Origin: Chryseobacterium paridis
GTDB taxonomy: Bacteria > Bacteroidota > Bacteroidia > Flavobacteriales > Weeksellaceae
Direction of reading: 5' to 3'
NCBI RefSeq assembly: GCF_016595215.1
Contig: NZ_JAENHK010000010.1
Span: forward strand, 833,136 to 897,135
Length of the DNA stretch: 64,000 nt
This document shows positions 32,588 through 42,196 of this stretch, piece by piece (position 1 is the stretch's first letter; every line of letters starts with the position of its first letter). The notes under the pieces are model-generated. The model ran no database searches and had not been told where the DNA came from. It saw only the letters and a program-made list of their open reading frames with translations. The translations under genes and the position numbers were made by a program.

Positions 32588-35455
32588 TTAATGCTTAACA
32601 ATAAGATTGACAGATTTCCTTTCAGAATTGACCAAAATTGTTATGACATATACACCATCCGGAAGTTCAGAGACTGAGAATTCTCTTGTATTAATTCCCT
32701 TATTCAGTTTTTCGGAGTTGATAATTTTCTTCAATGTTTTACCATTAAAATCCGTTAACAGGATACTCGCTGAAGCATCTTCAAGTAAATTCACTTCTAA
32801 AGTGGTTCTGGACGATGCAGGATTGGGGGAAAGTTTCACATCCTTCAATACTGAGATCTGTTTATTTGTTTCTTTACATCCGTCTTCACAGTAAGGTTCT
32901 CCAGGCTTTTCTTTTTGGTTAATAGCCACTAAGAAATGACAAACACTTCCATATTGCTTATCCTGCTCATCACTTACATATTGTGAAGCAGCAAAATCAT
33001 AATCTTCCATTGAACCTATACTGGTTTGTAAAGTGAAGTTAAGTGTCAAAGGAAAATATTCTTCAGGCTTCAATCTGATCTTCTTTAAAATTGCCGTTTG
33101 AGGATTGATTACTTTAATTTCATGCGTGTTCTGATTTACAATTTCAATACCCTCTGACTGAAATCCGGATTCTTTCCATCTTTCCCAAATCTGATTGTCC
33201 AGGGTAACAAATAAAGTGGCAATAGATTTAAATTGAACATTAGAATCTTTAATAAGCTGCAGGCGTACGTCAAATAGCCTTTCCACGTCTAAATAATTCC
33301 CGATAAAAAAGCCCGATCTCTTGGAAAATACACCGCTTAGATTTACAAGTCTTGTATTCCTTGTTACAATATTATTGTTCTTTGTTACATTAGGTTCAAT
33401 CGGTGCATTAGGACCTGGATTTTCATCGTACATAGGATCATTAGCATAAACAATTCTTCCTAAAAAGCAGATTACATTATCTTGATTAGCACCATAGATA
33501 GTTGGATCTACTGGTGACCATTTTGCATCAATAATGTATACCTGTCCTGGGGATAAAGCGGGTATTTTAAACCCTTGTCCGGGAGAATATTGATTAGAAG
33601 AATTAAATCCAGTATATGGATCAGTTAGCTCTCCTCCAGCAGAGTAGTAGGGGTATGGACCGAGTGTTCTAACTCCGTTCCATGACTCCGGCCATGATTC
33701 TCCTGTAGAACCCATCGTCCAGTACAGTCTTGCAAAACCTGGACTGGAGGTAGTACATCCTATATTACGTACTCTGAATCTCATTACATTTTTCCCCGGG
33801 CCGGCATAACCTGGATTTTCATGAGTAATATTAATATTATCATTCGTTACTCTATTCCAGATATCATTACTTTGGTAGATATTGGCCCAGGTATTTGCGG
33901 AAGGATTAGGTTCTAAACCAATATCTGCTGCACTGTCAAATGCTGCCAGGTTATTGACTTTTTTAGCCATCTCTACCGCTGCATAAGCATTAACAAGACC
34001 ATAGCCCATTTGGTTATTCCATGTTCCGTTTGGCTTTCCCGGAGTCGTTGTATAAGAATAAAGATCTGGTCTTATTTTTTGTGCAGTTTTTTCTATAATA
34101 TCCCTTACTTGCTTTCCTGTTAAGCAAGGATTTACAGATAGAATCAAGGCTGCAACGCCCGCTACGTGAGGGGTAGCCATAGAAGTTCCATCTTTAGTTC
34201 CGGTACCATTATTAAGTACTGTTGATAATATTCCGCTTCCTGGAGCTACCACATCGAGTTCATTTCCATAATTAGAGAAACCTGCACGTGTACCAGTGCT
34301 TGTTGTCGCACCTACAGCAAGAATATCAGGATTGATTTTCGCAGGATATGCTACTGCTCCATATTCATTTCCAGAAGCAAATACAACAATGGTACCTTTT
34401 CCATTTCTTCCATTTTGTATGGCATTAGCTATTGCATCAGTAATTTCATCGAACTGGACACTGGATCCCCAGGAGTTACTAATGATATCAGCTCCGTTTT
34501 GCCAGGCCCAGTTAATACCATTGCCTCTTTTCTTTCTGCTGTTAGTAGTAGCTGCCAGAGAATTACTTACAGCCATTAGTTTTGATTTTGGGGCTACCCC
34601 AACTACCTGAAGGTTATTATCTTTTACAGCTCCGATAGTTCCTGCACAATGCGTTCCGTGGTCACCAAATATCTGACTCGGACTTGAATTTGATTCTGTA
34701 TCATAGCTTAAAGGATGTATATTGGCACTTAGGTCACCATGCGTTTTTTCTATTCCTACATCCAGGACTGCTACAGTTACACCATCACCCTGAGAAAGAG
34801 TCCAGGCCTGACAAGCATTGATGGCTGGCATACCCCATAAACTTCCAAACATAGGGTCATTGGTACATTGCAAATCATCGGACATAAAATCCGGTTGGCT
34901 GGAAGCAAAAGATCCGGTTTCGTAAAGTGAATTGGCAGCCTGTAATGTGTTTACAGGAGTACGTTTTGTAATTTTTAAGGTATACCACAGTGGCATAAAT
35001 TGATCCTGTTCAATGATATCAATAAAAAGTTCTGCTGCCTTAGATTTCAAAAGGCTGTAGTCCTCCTTAGATTTTAGTTTCACATATAAATAATTGGACA
35101 AACCCAGTTTTTGTCCCCGGTCATTGGTGAAATTAGGATTTACTTTAATTATCCTGCTGTTGGAATTTAAGCGATTAATGAATTTAAAATACTCTTCAGC
35201 ACTAAGATTATTCGAGATTTCAGTAGTAGCATACTTGTAATTCTTATCCGTATAATCTGTAAGAAGTTCAAAGGATTTTAAATTGGCATCTCTAATACTT
35301 GAAGGATCAAAATCAGAGTAAGCGTTCAGTGTAATACTTTTTTTATCGAGGTTTATTGGGATCTTCCCATTATAAGAATAGTAAAAAAACTCCTGTGCGT
35401 CTACATTCAACAGAGCAAAGAGCAATAGAACGAGGGTAAAAATTTTTAGTTTCAT
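32588..35455 (-). CDS. Subtilisin-like serine protease with T9SS sorting domain
   Basis: The 955-residue protein has a signal peptide (LLNVDAQ), an inhibitor-like prodomain (about 22-190), an S8 catalytic domain with D232 (AVLDVGIE), H266 (DHGTHCAGT), N363 (FASGNE) and S425 (GTSMATPHVAG), a beta-rich middle region, and a type A T9SS sorting domain at about 875-955 (LSPNPASSRT, LPDGVYVITI). Asp is followed by Val rather than the usual Thr/Ser. It should cross the inner membrane by Sec and the outer membrane by the gliding/T9SS machinery. Expected role: extracellular protein degradation. Confidence 0.95.
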   Translation of the reverse strand: MKLKIFTLVLLLFALLNVDAQEFFYYSYNGKIPINLDKKSITLNAYSDFDPSSIRDANLKSFELLTDYTDKNYKYATTEISNNLSAEEYFKFINRLNSNSRIIKVNPNFTNDRGQKLGLSNYLYVKLKSKEDYSLLKSKAAELFIDIIEQDQFMPLWYTLKITKRTPVNTLQAANSLYETGSFASSQPDFMSDDLQCTNDPMFGSLWGMPAINACQAWTLSQGDGVTVAVLDVGIEKTHGDLSANIHPLSYDTESNSSPSQIFGDHGTHCAGTIGAVKDNNLQVVGVAPKSKLMAVSNSLAATTNSRKKRGNGINWAWQNGADIISNSWGSSVQFDEITDAIANAIQNGRNGKGTIVVFASGNEYGAVAYPAKINPDILAVGATTSTGTRAGFSNYGNELDVVAPGSGILSTVLNNGTGTKDGTSMATPHVAGVAALILSVNPCLTGKQVRDIIEKTAQKIRPDLYSYTTTPGKPNGTWNNQMGYGLVNAYAAVEMAKKVNNLAAFDSAADIGLEPNPSANTWANIYQSNDIWNRVTNDNINITHENPGYAGPGKNVMRFRVRNIGCTTSSPGFARLYWTMGSTGESWPESWNGVRTLGPYPYYSAGGELTDPYTGFNSSNQYSPGQGFKIPALSPGQVYIIDAKWSPVDPTIYGANQDNVICFLGRIVYANDPMYDENPGPNAPIEPNVTKNNNIVTRNTRLVNLSGVFSKRSGFFIGNYLDVERLFDVRLQLIKDSNVQFKSIATLFVTLDNQIWERWKESGFQSEGIEIVNQNTHEIKVINPQTAILKKIRLKPEEYFPLTLNFTLQTSIGSMEDYDFAASQYVSDEQDKQYGSVCHFLVAINQKEKPGEPYCEDGCKETNKQISVLKDVKLSPNPASSRTTLEVNLLEDASASILLTDFNGKTLKKIINSEKLNKGINTREFSVSELPDGVYVITILVNSERKSVNLIVKH

Positions 35456-35848
35456 GATGTTTGTTTTTTCGGTTATTGTTTTTTGTAATAAGAGAATAAG
35501 CCTCTACTAGGGAGGATAGAGAATTTTTTTATTCATAGTCGGGTGAGTTTTAAGTATCAATGAATGTATCAAAATCCTAAATCCTTCACCTAATGACAAT
35601 TAATAAGTGTCGCCAGTTAACTAATAAGTGGTGTAAATTATAGGTTAAGTGTTACTATATGATCTATTTTTAGTTCAAAAATTTAAAGTATTATTTTTTA
35701 GAATTGACAAATAGTATACAGAAAAGAGTAGTGGTATTCTTTTTTCTTTTAATTCAAATTTTTAGAAGTTCAGTTTATGAATAAAAAAATGAATATTTTT
35801 AAATAAATTAGTGCCTTGTACTATCTAAGATTTAATCCTTACAACGCT
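35456..35848. other. AT-rich divergent intergenic region
   Basis: It lies between the protease and phosphatase genes, which point away from each other, so it must hold two promoters. I found no complete TTTG-N20-TAnnTTTG match and no hairpin or small gene. Confidence 0.6.
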
Positions 35849-36442
35849 ATGAATCGAAATTCTAAAACCAATACAATTAAGAAAATACTGATTCCTTTAG
35901 TTATAATAGGATTGGTATTTTTAGTTTGCTCTCTTTATCAGAAGAAAATACGTTACAATCTGGTAACGATTTCGGAAAATAAGGTCTACAATTCTGGCGT
36001 CATCCCGCCTGACAAATTACCTGGTATCCTTAAAAGCCATAATATAAAAACTGTTATTGATTTACGTGACGGCCTAAAAAGAACAGCGCTCAATCCGGAA
36101 ACAAAAAAACAGGTGAATGAGGAGGAAAATGCAGTAGATAAGCTTTCAGGTGTTCATTATTTCAATCTGCCAACAGATCAGATTCCTCAGGATAGTACAG
36201 TGCAAAAGTTTTTAAAAATAATGGATGATCCAAAAAATTATCCTGTTTTAATTCATTGTCATCATGGCGTAGGACGATCACGACTATTTAGTTCATTATA
36301 TAGAATTGAATATGAGAATTTCACTAACGAAGAAGCCAGAGCCAATGCACGTTTTCTTTGGGAGTTCGGTAGTAATTTTTCAAAAGGTTCTGACAAAGGG
36401 ATTTATCTTATGAATTATAAAAAAAGGAAATCAGAGGAATAG
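35849..36442 (+). CDS. Membrane-anchored tyrosine/dual-specificity phosphatase
   Basis: Starting at MNRNSKTNTI, the 197-residue protein has one N-terminal membrane helix (ILIPLVIIGLVFLVCSLY) and a cysteine phosphatase domain. The signature HCHHGVGRSR holds C137 and R143 (CX5R); KTVIDLRDG precedes it as in DSP-like enzymes, with D121-ish TDQIPQD as a possible general acid loop. It probably faces the periplasm or cytoplasm at the inner membrane. Substrate unknown. Confidence 0.85.
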   Translation: MNRNSKTNTIKKILIPLVIIGLVFLVCSLYQKKIRYNLVTISENKVYNSGVIPPDKLPGILKSHNIKTVIDLRDGLKRTALNPETKKQVNEEENAVDKLSGVHYFNLPTDQIPQDSTVQKFLKIMDDPKNYPVLIHCHHGVGRSRLFSSLYRIEYENFTNEEARANARFLWEFGSNFSKGSDKGIYLMNYKKRKSEE

Positions 36443-36683
36443 CAGGGTATATAAAGAAGCCTGTTCAGAAGTTTATAGATCCAATTATATAAATCTTCAC
36501 ACATATACAATTTAACATAATATAAATTATAGGACTTTTTATAACACAACCTTAATAGGGTAAATCCGACCATTTTCCTTATAATATCCTACAACGGATT
36601 CTCAGCATTTAAAATCTTGTCCTATGACAAGCTTAGTTTCTAAGAAACCTGCTACCTTTATCCTAACCAAAAAATAAAATATT

Positions 36684-37079
36684 ATGAAACCAAAAATGAT
36701 TTGGTCAAATCTGGCCGTAGCCAATCTGGAACGCACCCACAAATTTTATACAGACTTAGGATTTAAACCTAATGGTCCACATACCTCTGATCAACTGGTA
36801 AGCTTTTTCTTTGGTGACAATGATTTTGTTATTCATTTCTTTCTGAAAAATATTTTGGAATCCAATTTAAAACCTTTAGAATTTTGTGATACTCAAAAAG
36901 TACATGAAATTGTTTTTACACTATCCGCAGAAAGCAAAGATCAGGCAGATGACTGGGCTAAAGAAGTTGAAAAAGCTGGTGGTACCATTGTTTCACCACC
37001 TCAAAGCTTCGGAGATAATTATTATGGATTTGTTTTTTCCGATCCTGACGGTCATAGCTATAACGTATTCCATATGTAG
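36684..37079 (+). CDS. VOC-family (glyoxalase-like) protein
   Basis: The 131-residue protein shows the paired beta-alpha-beta-beta-beta modules of the vicinal oxygen chelate fold: NLAVANLERTHKFYTDLGF and FSDPDGHSYNVFHM. It is of the YaeR/lactoylglutathione lyase-like group. Metal binding and reaction are not defined. Single gene. Confidence 0.88.
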   Translation: MKPKMIWSNLAVANLERTHKFYTDLGFKPNGPHTSDQLVSFFFGDNDFVIHFFLKNILESNLKPLEFCDTQKVHEIVFTLSAESKDQADDWAKEVEKAGGTIVSPPQSFGDNYYGFVFSDPDGHSYNVFHM

Positions 37080-37285
37080 TATTCCGGGATTTATTCCTTA
37101 TATTTGTTGTAATACAATTCAATATGAATCATTCAAGCTGTTTGCCTCCTCCAAGATTTTAATATTTCTAAAGTATAACTGAAGTATTTAATGCTAATAA
37201 GACTTTATTGGCTGTTTTCTGATGCTTCAGATTCAATTATCTATTAATTAAAAATCTTTGTCTTCACAGACAGGTAAATTGTCTC

Positions 37286-38152
37286 ATGAAAAAATCATAT
37301 GTATTATTACATCTGGCCGTTATATTGGCTGGATTTACAGGAATATTCGGAAAACTTATCTCCCTAAATGAAGGTCTTCTGGTCTGGTACAGGCTTCTGT
37401 TCTCTACGGTCATTTTATTCCTGATCCTGAAATCGCTGAGAATCCGTTATACGATTTCAACCCGGGAAAAAATCCATATAGCCAAAGTTGGATTGCTGAT
37501 TACTTTGCACTGGCTGTTTTTTTATGCAAGTATCAAATATGCCAATATCTCTATAGGTGTTGTGTGTTATTGCCTGACCAGTTTCTTTACGGCAGTATTC
37601 AAACCAGTCATCGATAAAGAACGGTTTAAAATTTCAGAACTCTTGCTGAGTTTGCTTACAGTTCTGGGAATAAGCCTTATCTTTCATTTTGATACATCTT
37701 ATCAATTAGGAATTAGCTTGGGTGTTATTTCATCAGCTATTGGCGCTTTGTATACTATCTTCAACAAACGCCTGGTTCATCGGTATGACACTAAAGTCAT
37801 TAATTATTACCAGATGCTCAGTGGTACTGTCTGTCTGGGTGCTATCCTACCGGTTTACCTATGTTTTTTCCCAGTAGAAAGCATTATTCCCGGGATGAAA
37901 GATATTGGTTACCTGATTGTTCTGTCTCTTTTTTGTACGGTTGGTCTCTATGTTATTTTCGCTGAAGTTTTAAAAAGGATCCCGGCATTTACAGTTAATT
38001 TAACATTCAATCTGGAGCCTGTATATGCAATCATTATGGCCTTTTTGTTCTTTAATGAAAGTAAACAGGTTAACATTGCCTTTTATATAGGACTCTTATT
38101 GATCATTACTTCAGTTATTTTACAAACACTGATATCCATTAGGAAAAAGTAA
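37286..38152 (+). CDS. EamA/DMT-family permease
   Basis: The 288-residue protein has about ten hydrophobic segments in two EamA repeats, with WYRLLFSTVILF in the first and NLEPVYAIIMAFLFFNE in the second. Such proteins export metabolites or amino acids. Substrate unknown. It ends in a clear terminator. Confidence 0.9.
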   Translation: MKKSYVLLHLAVILAGFTGIFGKLISLNEGLLVWYRLLFSTVILFLILKSLRIRYTISTREKIHIAKVGLLITLHWLFFYASIKYANISIGVVCYCLTSFFTAVFKPVIDKERFKISELLLSLLTVLGISLIFHFDTSYQLGISLGVISSAIGALYTIFNKRLVHRYDTKVINYYQMLSGTVCLGAILPVYLCFFPVESIIPGMKDIGYLIVLSLFCTVGLYVIFAEVLKRIPAFTVNLTFNLEPVYAIIMAFLFFNESKQVNIAFYIGLLLIITSVILQTLISIRKK

Positions 38153-38160
38153 TAAACACA

Positions 38161-38188
38161 ACCCTCTTGTTACACTTGGCAAGAGGGT
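38161..38188 (+). terminator. Terminator after the EamA permease gene
   Basis: ACCCTCTTG and CAAGAGGGT form a 9-bp stem followed by TTTTT. Confidence 0.9.
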
Positions 38189-38319
38189 TTTTATAAATCA
38201 CTAAAAAGTGATAAAAAAAATAAATAAACCAATACATACACTTTCATTTTCCAAATTATATTGAAATTTATTTATATTTAAACGTCCTTAATCAGGGTAA
38301 TACTAATCCTAAACGATCC

Positions 38320-39132
38320 ATGAATTATCAAACTTTTCAACCCCATCCGGATTTGTCATCTTTTATAAAGTGTTATTGGATTATGGAAAGTCCGAAAGAA
38401 GAAAATCCACAAAAACAAACCATCGTTCCCGATGGCTGTATGGAAATGATCTTTCATCATGGTGATCTGTATAAACAATATATGGAAGACGGAAAAGCCA
38501 TTGTCCAACCAAGAAGTTGTGTTTTTGGTCAGTTAACCCAACCTCTTAATATAGAACCAACGGGAGTTACCGGTATATTTTCAGTCCGTTTTCATCACGA
38601 AGGTTTTCTCCCATTTGCAACAATGCCTATAAAAGAAATGGATAATAAAGCGATTTCTCTTGAAAAGCTCTTTGGAGCCGATGGAACAACATTAGAGAAA
38701 AACGTTTTAAAAGCAAAAAATACTGAAGAGAAAATTGCTGTGGTTGAAGCATTCTTATTAAACAGGTTAAACACCGAAGCCTTTGATAAGATCGTACAAT
38801 CAACTGTAGATACCATATTAACAGCCAATGGACAATTATCTGTTGATGCCCTTTCGAAGAAAATCAATATCAACCGTAGACAATTGGAACGAAAATTTTC
38901 TTCTGCCATTGGCCTAAGTCCCAAACAACTTTCTAAAACGATCAGACTTCAATCTACTCTTAAACTCCTCCTGAATAAAGAATTCACTAATCTCACTACC
39001 CTTGCTCATGATGCTGATTATTATGATCAAGCCCATTTCATCAAAGACTTTAAAGAATTCACAGGACTGACTCCAAAAGAATTTTATGGCGAAAATCTGA
39101 AAATGTCTTCTTTATTTTATGGAAAAGATTAG
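38320..39132 (+). CDS. AraC-family regulator with DUF6597-like sensor
   Basis: The N-terminus (CYWIMESPKEENPQKQTIVPDGCMEMIFHHG, split over about 19-50) is the DUF6597-type domain. The C-terminal AraC part spans about 160-260 (LSVDALSKKININRRQLERKF, GLSPKQLSKTIRLQ, DQAHFIKDFKEFTGLTPKEF). The DUF6265 protein gene follows after 68 bases and may be cotranscribed. Target unknown. Confidence 0.9.
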   Translation: MNYQTFQPHPDLSSFIKCYWIMESPKEENPQKQTIVPDGCMEMIFHHGDLYKQYMEDGKAIVQPRSCVFGQLTQPLNIEPTGVTGIFSVRFHHEGFLPFATMPIKEMDNKAISLEKLFGADGTTLEKNVLKAKNTEEKIAVVEAFLLNRLNTEAFDKIVQSTVDTILTANGQLSVDALSKKININRRQLERKFSSAIGLSPKQLSKTIRLQSTLKLLLNKEFTNLTTLAHDADYYDQAHFIKDFKEFTGLTPKEFYGENLKMSSLFYGKD

Positions 39133-39200
39133 CACTGTCGCATTTTTACAATTTTAAGCTTATTGCAATACTGAACTTTGCCCTTATAAAAATATTGACA

Positions 39201-39677
39201 ATGAAAACAACGCTCATTTTTAGCATTATTGGACTCCTTATTCTAACCAGCTGGAAATATGAATCAGGCAATGAACTCAAAAAGCTGGAATGGCTGATTG
39301 GAACATGGATAAACAAAACTCCGAAGGGAGACATTTATGAAACCTGGACTAAAAAGAGTTCTTCAGAATTTCAGGGAAAAAGCTATTATCTGAAAGAGAA
39401 AGATACCGTTATACTGGAAAGTGTTCAATTAGTAGAAAAAGAACAGAAACTCTATTATATTGTAAGTGTATCCGGTCAAAATAAAGAACTGCCAGTCAGT
39501 TTTGCTTCAAATAAAAATCCGGATCCTTCCCATTTGATCTTCGAAAACCTTCAACACGATTTCCCACAAATCATCTCCTATAAAAAGATCAGTGCAGATG
39601 CTCTCATTGCTGAAATTTCAGCAACGAAAAATGGAAAAATAAAAAAAATGACGTTTCCTATGCAAAGGATGAAGTAG
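39201..39677 (+). CDS. DUF6265-family secreted protein
   Basis: The 158-residue protein begins MKTTLIFSIIGLLIL, a signal peptide or anchor, followed by LEWLIGTWINKTPKGDIYETW and NLQHDFPQIISY, the features of DUF6265 proteins (a lipocalin-like barrel). Its role is unknown. The codon two before the ATG is TTG, which I do not use. Confidence 0.8.
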   Translation: MKTTLIFSIIGLLILTSWKYESGNELKKLEWLIGTWINKTPKGDIYETWTKKSSSEFQGKSYYLKEKDTVILESVQLVEKEQKLYYIVSVSGQNKELPVSFASNKNPDPSHLIFENLQHDFPQIISYKKISADALIAEISATKNGKIKKMTFPMQRMK

Positions 39678-39703
39678 ATATATAAAAAGAATATAAGACT
39701 TTG

Positions 39704-39731
39704 AAAAACCTCCTATTAATGGGAGGTTTTT
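39704..39731 (+). terminator. Terminator after the DUF6265 gene
   Basis: AAAAACCTCC and GGAGGTTTTT form a 10-bp stem followed by further T. Confidence 0.9.
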
Positions 39732-39913
39732 TTAGTAGTGCTAAAAAACAGTAAAAAAAATCCAACGCTTCTCTTATATTTATTTTTTTAACTTAAAATT
39801 TTATATTTGTTGTTTATATATCATATAAACATACTAATTACAAGATTTAGCAATATAAATAAAGAAAAAACCTTAATGGAATAAAGATCTTTTGAAAATT
39901 ATAACTAATAACA

Positions 39914-40792
39914 ATGAGCAAACCAATTATATTTGGAGAAATAGAAGGTATTAAAGAGGGATATCAATTTGAAAAGCGTAACGAAATGCTGCCTACAAGC
40001 TTTCATAGAAATCTGCAAGCAGGTATTGACGGAAATGGAAAAGAAGGTTCATCTGCAATTGTCTTATCTGGAGGGTATGAAGATGACATAGATGAGGGGG
40101 ATGAAATTATCTATACTGGAGCCGGTGGTAATGATCCAAATACAAAAAAACAAATAAAAGATCAGACCTGGGAAACTAGTGGTAACGCGGGATTATTGAC
40201 AAGTATGGATCAAGGCCTGCCTGTTAGAGTAATTAGAGGATTTAATCATAAATCTCAATTTTCTCCCAGTAAAGGATATGTGTATGCTGGATTATATAGT
40301 GTAATAGATGCATGGCAAGAAATAGGAAAAAGTGGCTTTAAAATTTGCAGATTTCGTCTAAAATATTCGGGTAACAATTACAATCATAAAACGCAAGAAC
40401 AATCTGAAATACAATTTATTAAGTTAAATAAAAAAAGAAAGGAAACTGTTGTATTAAGAATAATCAGAGACACTAAAATTGCTTTAGAAATAAAAAAATT
40501 ATACAATTTTAAATGTCAAGTTTGCCAGATAAGCATTCCAACAAAGCTGGGTCATTATGCTGAAGGCGCACATATAAAACCATTAGGAATGCCCCATGAT
40601 GGAGATGATGACAAAAATAATATTCTATGTCTATGCCCTAATCATCATATAATGCTTGATAAAGGCTCATTTTCAATACAAGATGACTTTCAATTAATAG
40701 GTGCAGAAAATGGCAAATTGACCATGCATCCTGAACACAAATTGAATATTTCAAATCTACAATATCATAGAAAAACATATGGTCATAATTAG
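39914..40792 (+). CDS. SRA (YDG)-HNH modification-dependent endonuclease
   Basis: The 292-residue protein has an N-terminal SRA-YDG domain (about 5-150; FGEIEGIKEGYQF, HRNLQAGIDG, IVLSGGYEDDIDEGDEI), which flips out modified cytosine, and a C-terminal HNH nuclease (about 200-255; CQVC, AEGAHIKPLG, NNILCLCPNHH). This is the layout of the TagI-like type IV restriction enzymes that cut DNA carrying 5-methyl- or 5-hydroxymethyl-cytosine. No methyltransferase or partner is nearby, as expected for type IV. The gene looks more AT-rich than its neighbours, which suggests transfer (not computed). Confidence 0.93.
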   Translation: MSKPIIFGEIEGIKEGYQFEKRNEMLPTSFHRNLQAGIDGNGKEGSSAIVLSGGYEDDIDEGDEIIYTGAGGNDPNTKKQIKDQTWETSGNAGLLTSMDQGLPVRVIRGFNHKSQFSPSKGYVYAGLYSVIDAWQEIGKSGFKICRFRLKYSGNNYNHKTQEQSEIQFIKLNKKRKETVVLRIIRDTKIALEIKKLYNFKCQVCQISIPTKLGHYAEGAHIKPLGMPHDGDDDKNNILCLCPNHHIMLDKGSFSIQDDFQLIGAENGKLTMHPEHKLNISNLQYHRKTYGHN

Positions 40793-40849
40793 AATAAAGA
40801 TATAAGACTAAAATAATTATTCTAAAAATCAACAATTTATCATCAAAAA

Positions 40850-40897
40850 TTTGTGTAGTTAAATAACTCCATATATATTTGTAGTCAAATAACTACA
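40850..40897 (+). promoter_or_regulatory. Self-regulated ArsR promoter with two operators
   Basis: TTTG (40850-40853), 20 bases, TATATTTG (40874-40881): a full promoter. Two direct repeats of TGTAGTyAAATAACT lie at 40854-40868 and 40880-40894, one inside the -33/-7 spacer and one over the start site. Each holds an inverted repeat (AGTTA/TAACT; TGTAGT/ACTACA). The RNA leader would be only about 12 bases. Confidence 0.75.
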
Positions 40898-40899
40898 CG

Positions 40900-41220
40900 A
40901 TGAATTTAAGAAGAGATGTTTTCCAAGCTATAGCAGACCCCACCAGAAGATCAATTCTGATGTTAGTTGCTACTCAGGCAATGACTGCGGGAGCCATTGC
41001 TTCCAACTTTGATACCGCTAGACCTACTGTTTCCAAACATTTACAGATCCTTACGGAATGTGAACTTTTAACACAGGAACAAAACGGCCGTGAAATGATA
41101 TACCACCTCAATCCAAATAAAATGAAAGAAATAGCAGATTTTATAGAACCCTTCCGCAAAATGTGGGATGACCGATTTAATAAATTGGAAGATGTCATGA
41201 AGAAGTATAAGGAGAGTTGA
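40900..41220 (+). CDS. ArsR-type autorepressor (SdpR-like)
   Basis: The 106-residue winged-helix protein has [20 protein letters not shown] and [19 protein letters not shown], typical of the SdpR-type ArsR proteins without metal-binding cysteines. It heads a group with SRPBCC, YdeI and DoxX genes in the same direction, a common grouping for this regulator type. Two matching operators in its own promoter point to autorepression. Confidence 0.92.
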   Translation: MNLRRDVFQAIADPTRRSILMLVATQAMTAGAIASNFDTARPTVSKHLQILTECELLTQEQNGREMIYHLNPNKMKEIADFIEPFRKMWDDRFNKLEDVMKKYKES

Positions 41221-41515
41221 AAAATAGAGTGGAGAAATAGAGTTGAAAATGGAAAATTGAAAGTTGAAAATGAGAAGTTAGAAGTTAGAAGTTAGAAGTT
41301 AGAACGAAAATAATAATTCGAACTCAAAATACAAACCTCGTAACCTGAATCAAACTATAACTCTCCCACTCTTCAACTTTCAATTTTCCACTTTCAATTT
41401 TCAACTCAGATGTAGAACTTCGTAACCCGAATCAAAACTCTATAACTCTCCCACCATTCAACTTTCAACTTTCAATTTTCAACTCAAATCTCGAACCTCG
41501 TAACTCAAAAAAATC
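41221..41515. repeat. GTTGAAA heptad-like repeats and complementary block
   Basis: 41221-41310 is polypurine with GTTGAAAAT, GGAAAATTGAAAG and GAAGTTAGAAGTTAGAAGTT words; 41370-41505 has the complement (TTCAACTTTCAATTTTC). The two could fold into a long stem. The TAACCYGAATCAAA word also recurs in 41400-41430 and 44890. No gene is seen. Confidence 0.8.
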
Positions 41516-41974
41516 ATGGAACTAAAAACAAAAATTCAAGCCGAAGATGGCAAACAGGAAATCTTCATCATCAGGGAATTTGACCTTCCTGTACATCTAC
41601 TTTTTAAAGCCTACACAGAACCTGAATTAGTAGAACAATGGATGGGAACTAAAGTGGTAAAGATGGAAAATAAGCAACATGGCGGTTACCGCTTTGAAAC
41701 CTCGAATCCACAGGGAGACGTCGTTTTCAGTGCCAATGGAACCATTCATGAGATCATTCCTGATCAGAAAATAACCCGAACATTTCAGATGGAAAATACC
41801 CACTTTCCTGTGCAAATCGAGTTTTTAGAATTTGAAAAATTAACGGATAGTACCAGCAAAATTACCATCCAGACCATTTACAAATCAGTAGACTTCAGAG
41901 ATCAACACCTGAAATTACCATTTGCGCAGGGAATTAATATGGCACATAATAGACTGCAAGAAATATTTAGGTAG
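41516..41974 (+). CDS. SRPBCC-domain (AHSA1-like) protein
   Basis: The 152-residue protein has the START-like fold of the activator-of-Hsp90 ATPase group: IREFDLPVHLLFKAYTEPELVEQWMG and a C-terminal amphipathic helix (QGINMAHNRLQEIF). It binds a hydrophobic ligand of unknown nature. It follows the ArsR autorepressor, its usual partner. Confidence 0.9.
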   Translation: MELKTKIQAEDGKQEIFIIREFDLPVHLLFKAYTEPELVEQWMGTKVVKMENKQHGGYRFETSNPQGDVVFSANGTIHEIIPDQKITRTFQMENTHFPVQIEFLEFEKLTDSTSKITIQTIYKSVDFRDQHLKLPFAQGINMAHNRLQEIFR

Positions 41975-42196
41975 ATAGGTAGTAGATTTTAGGTTGCAGG
42001 TAGCGGAAGTTGAAGTTGAAGAATGGAAAATTGAAAATGGAAAGTGGAAAGTGGAAAATGAGAAGCTGGAGGTTAACACAAAAATAATAATTTGAACTAC
42101 AATCCTCGAACCCATAACTCTCATACTTTCATACCCTCATACTCTAAAACTCTCAAACCCGAACCTCGGATCTCATAACTCATAACTCAAAACACC
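41975..42196. repeat. GTTGAAA-type repeats between SRPBCC and YdeI genes
   Basis: GAAGTTGAAGTTGAAGAATGG and GAAAATGGAAAGTGGAAAGTG words at 41999-42066, then AACCCATAACTCTCATACTTTC-like words to 42190. Same families as at 41221 and 44690. Confidence 0.75.

Noticed and set aside
39914-40792. Part of a classical restriction-modification system
   Set aside because: No methyltransferase or specificity gene lies near; the SRA domain fits type IV.
41221-41515. CRISPR-like array
   Set aside because: The repeat words are short, irregular heptads without constant spacers, and no cas gene is present.
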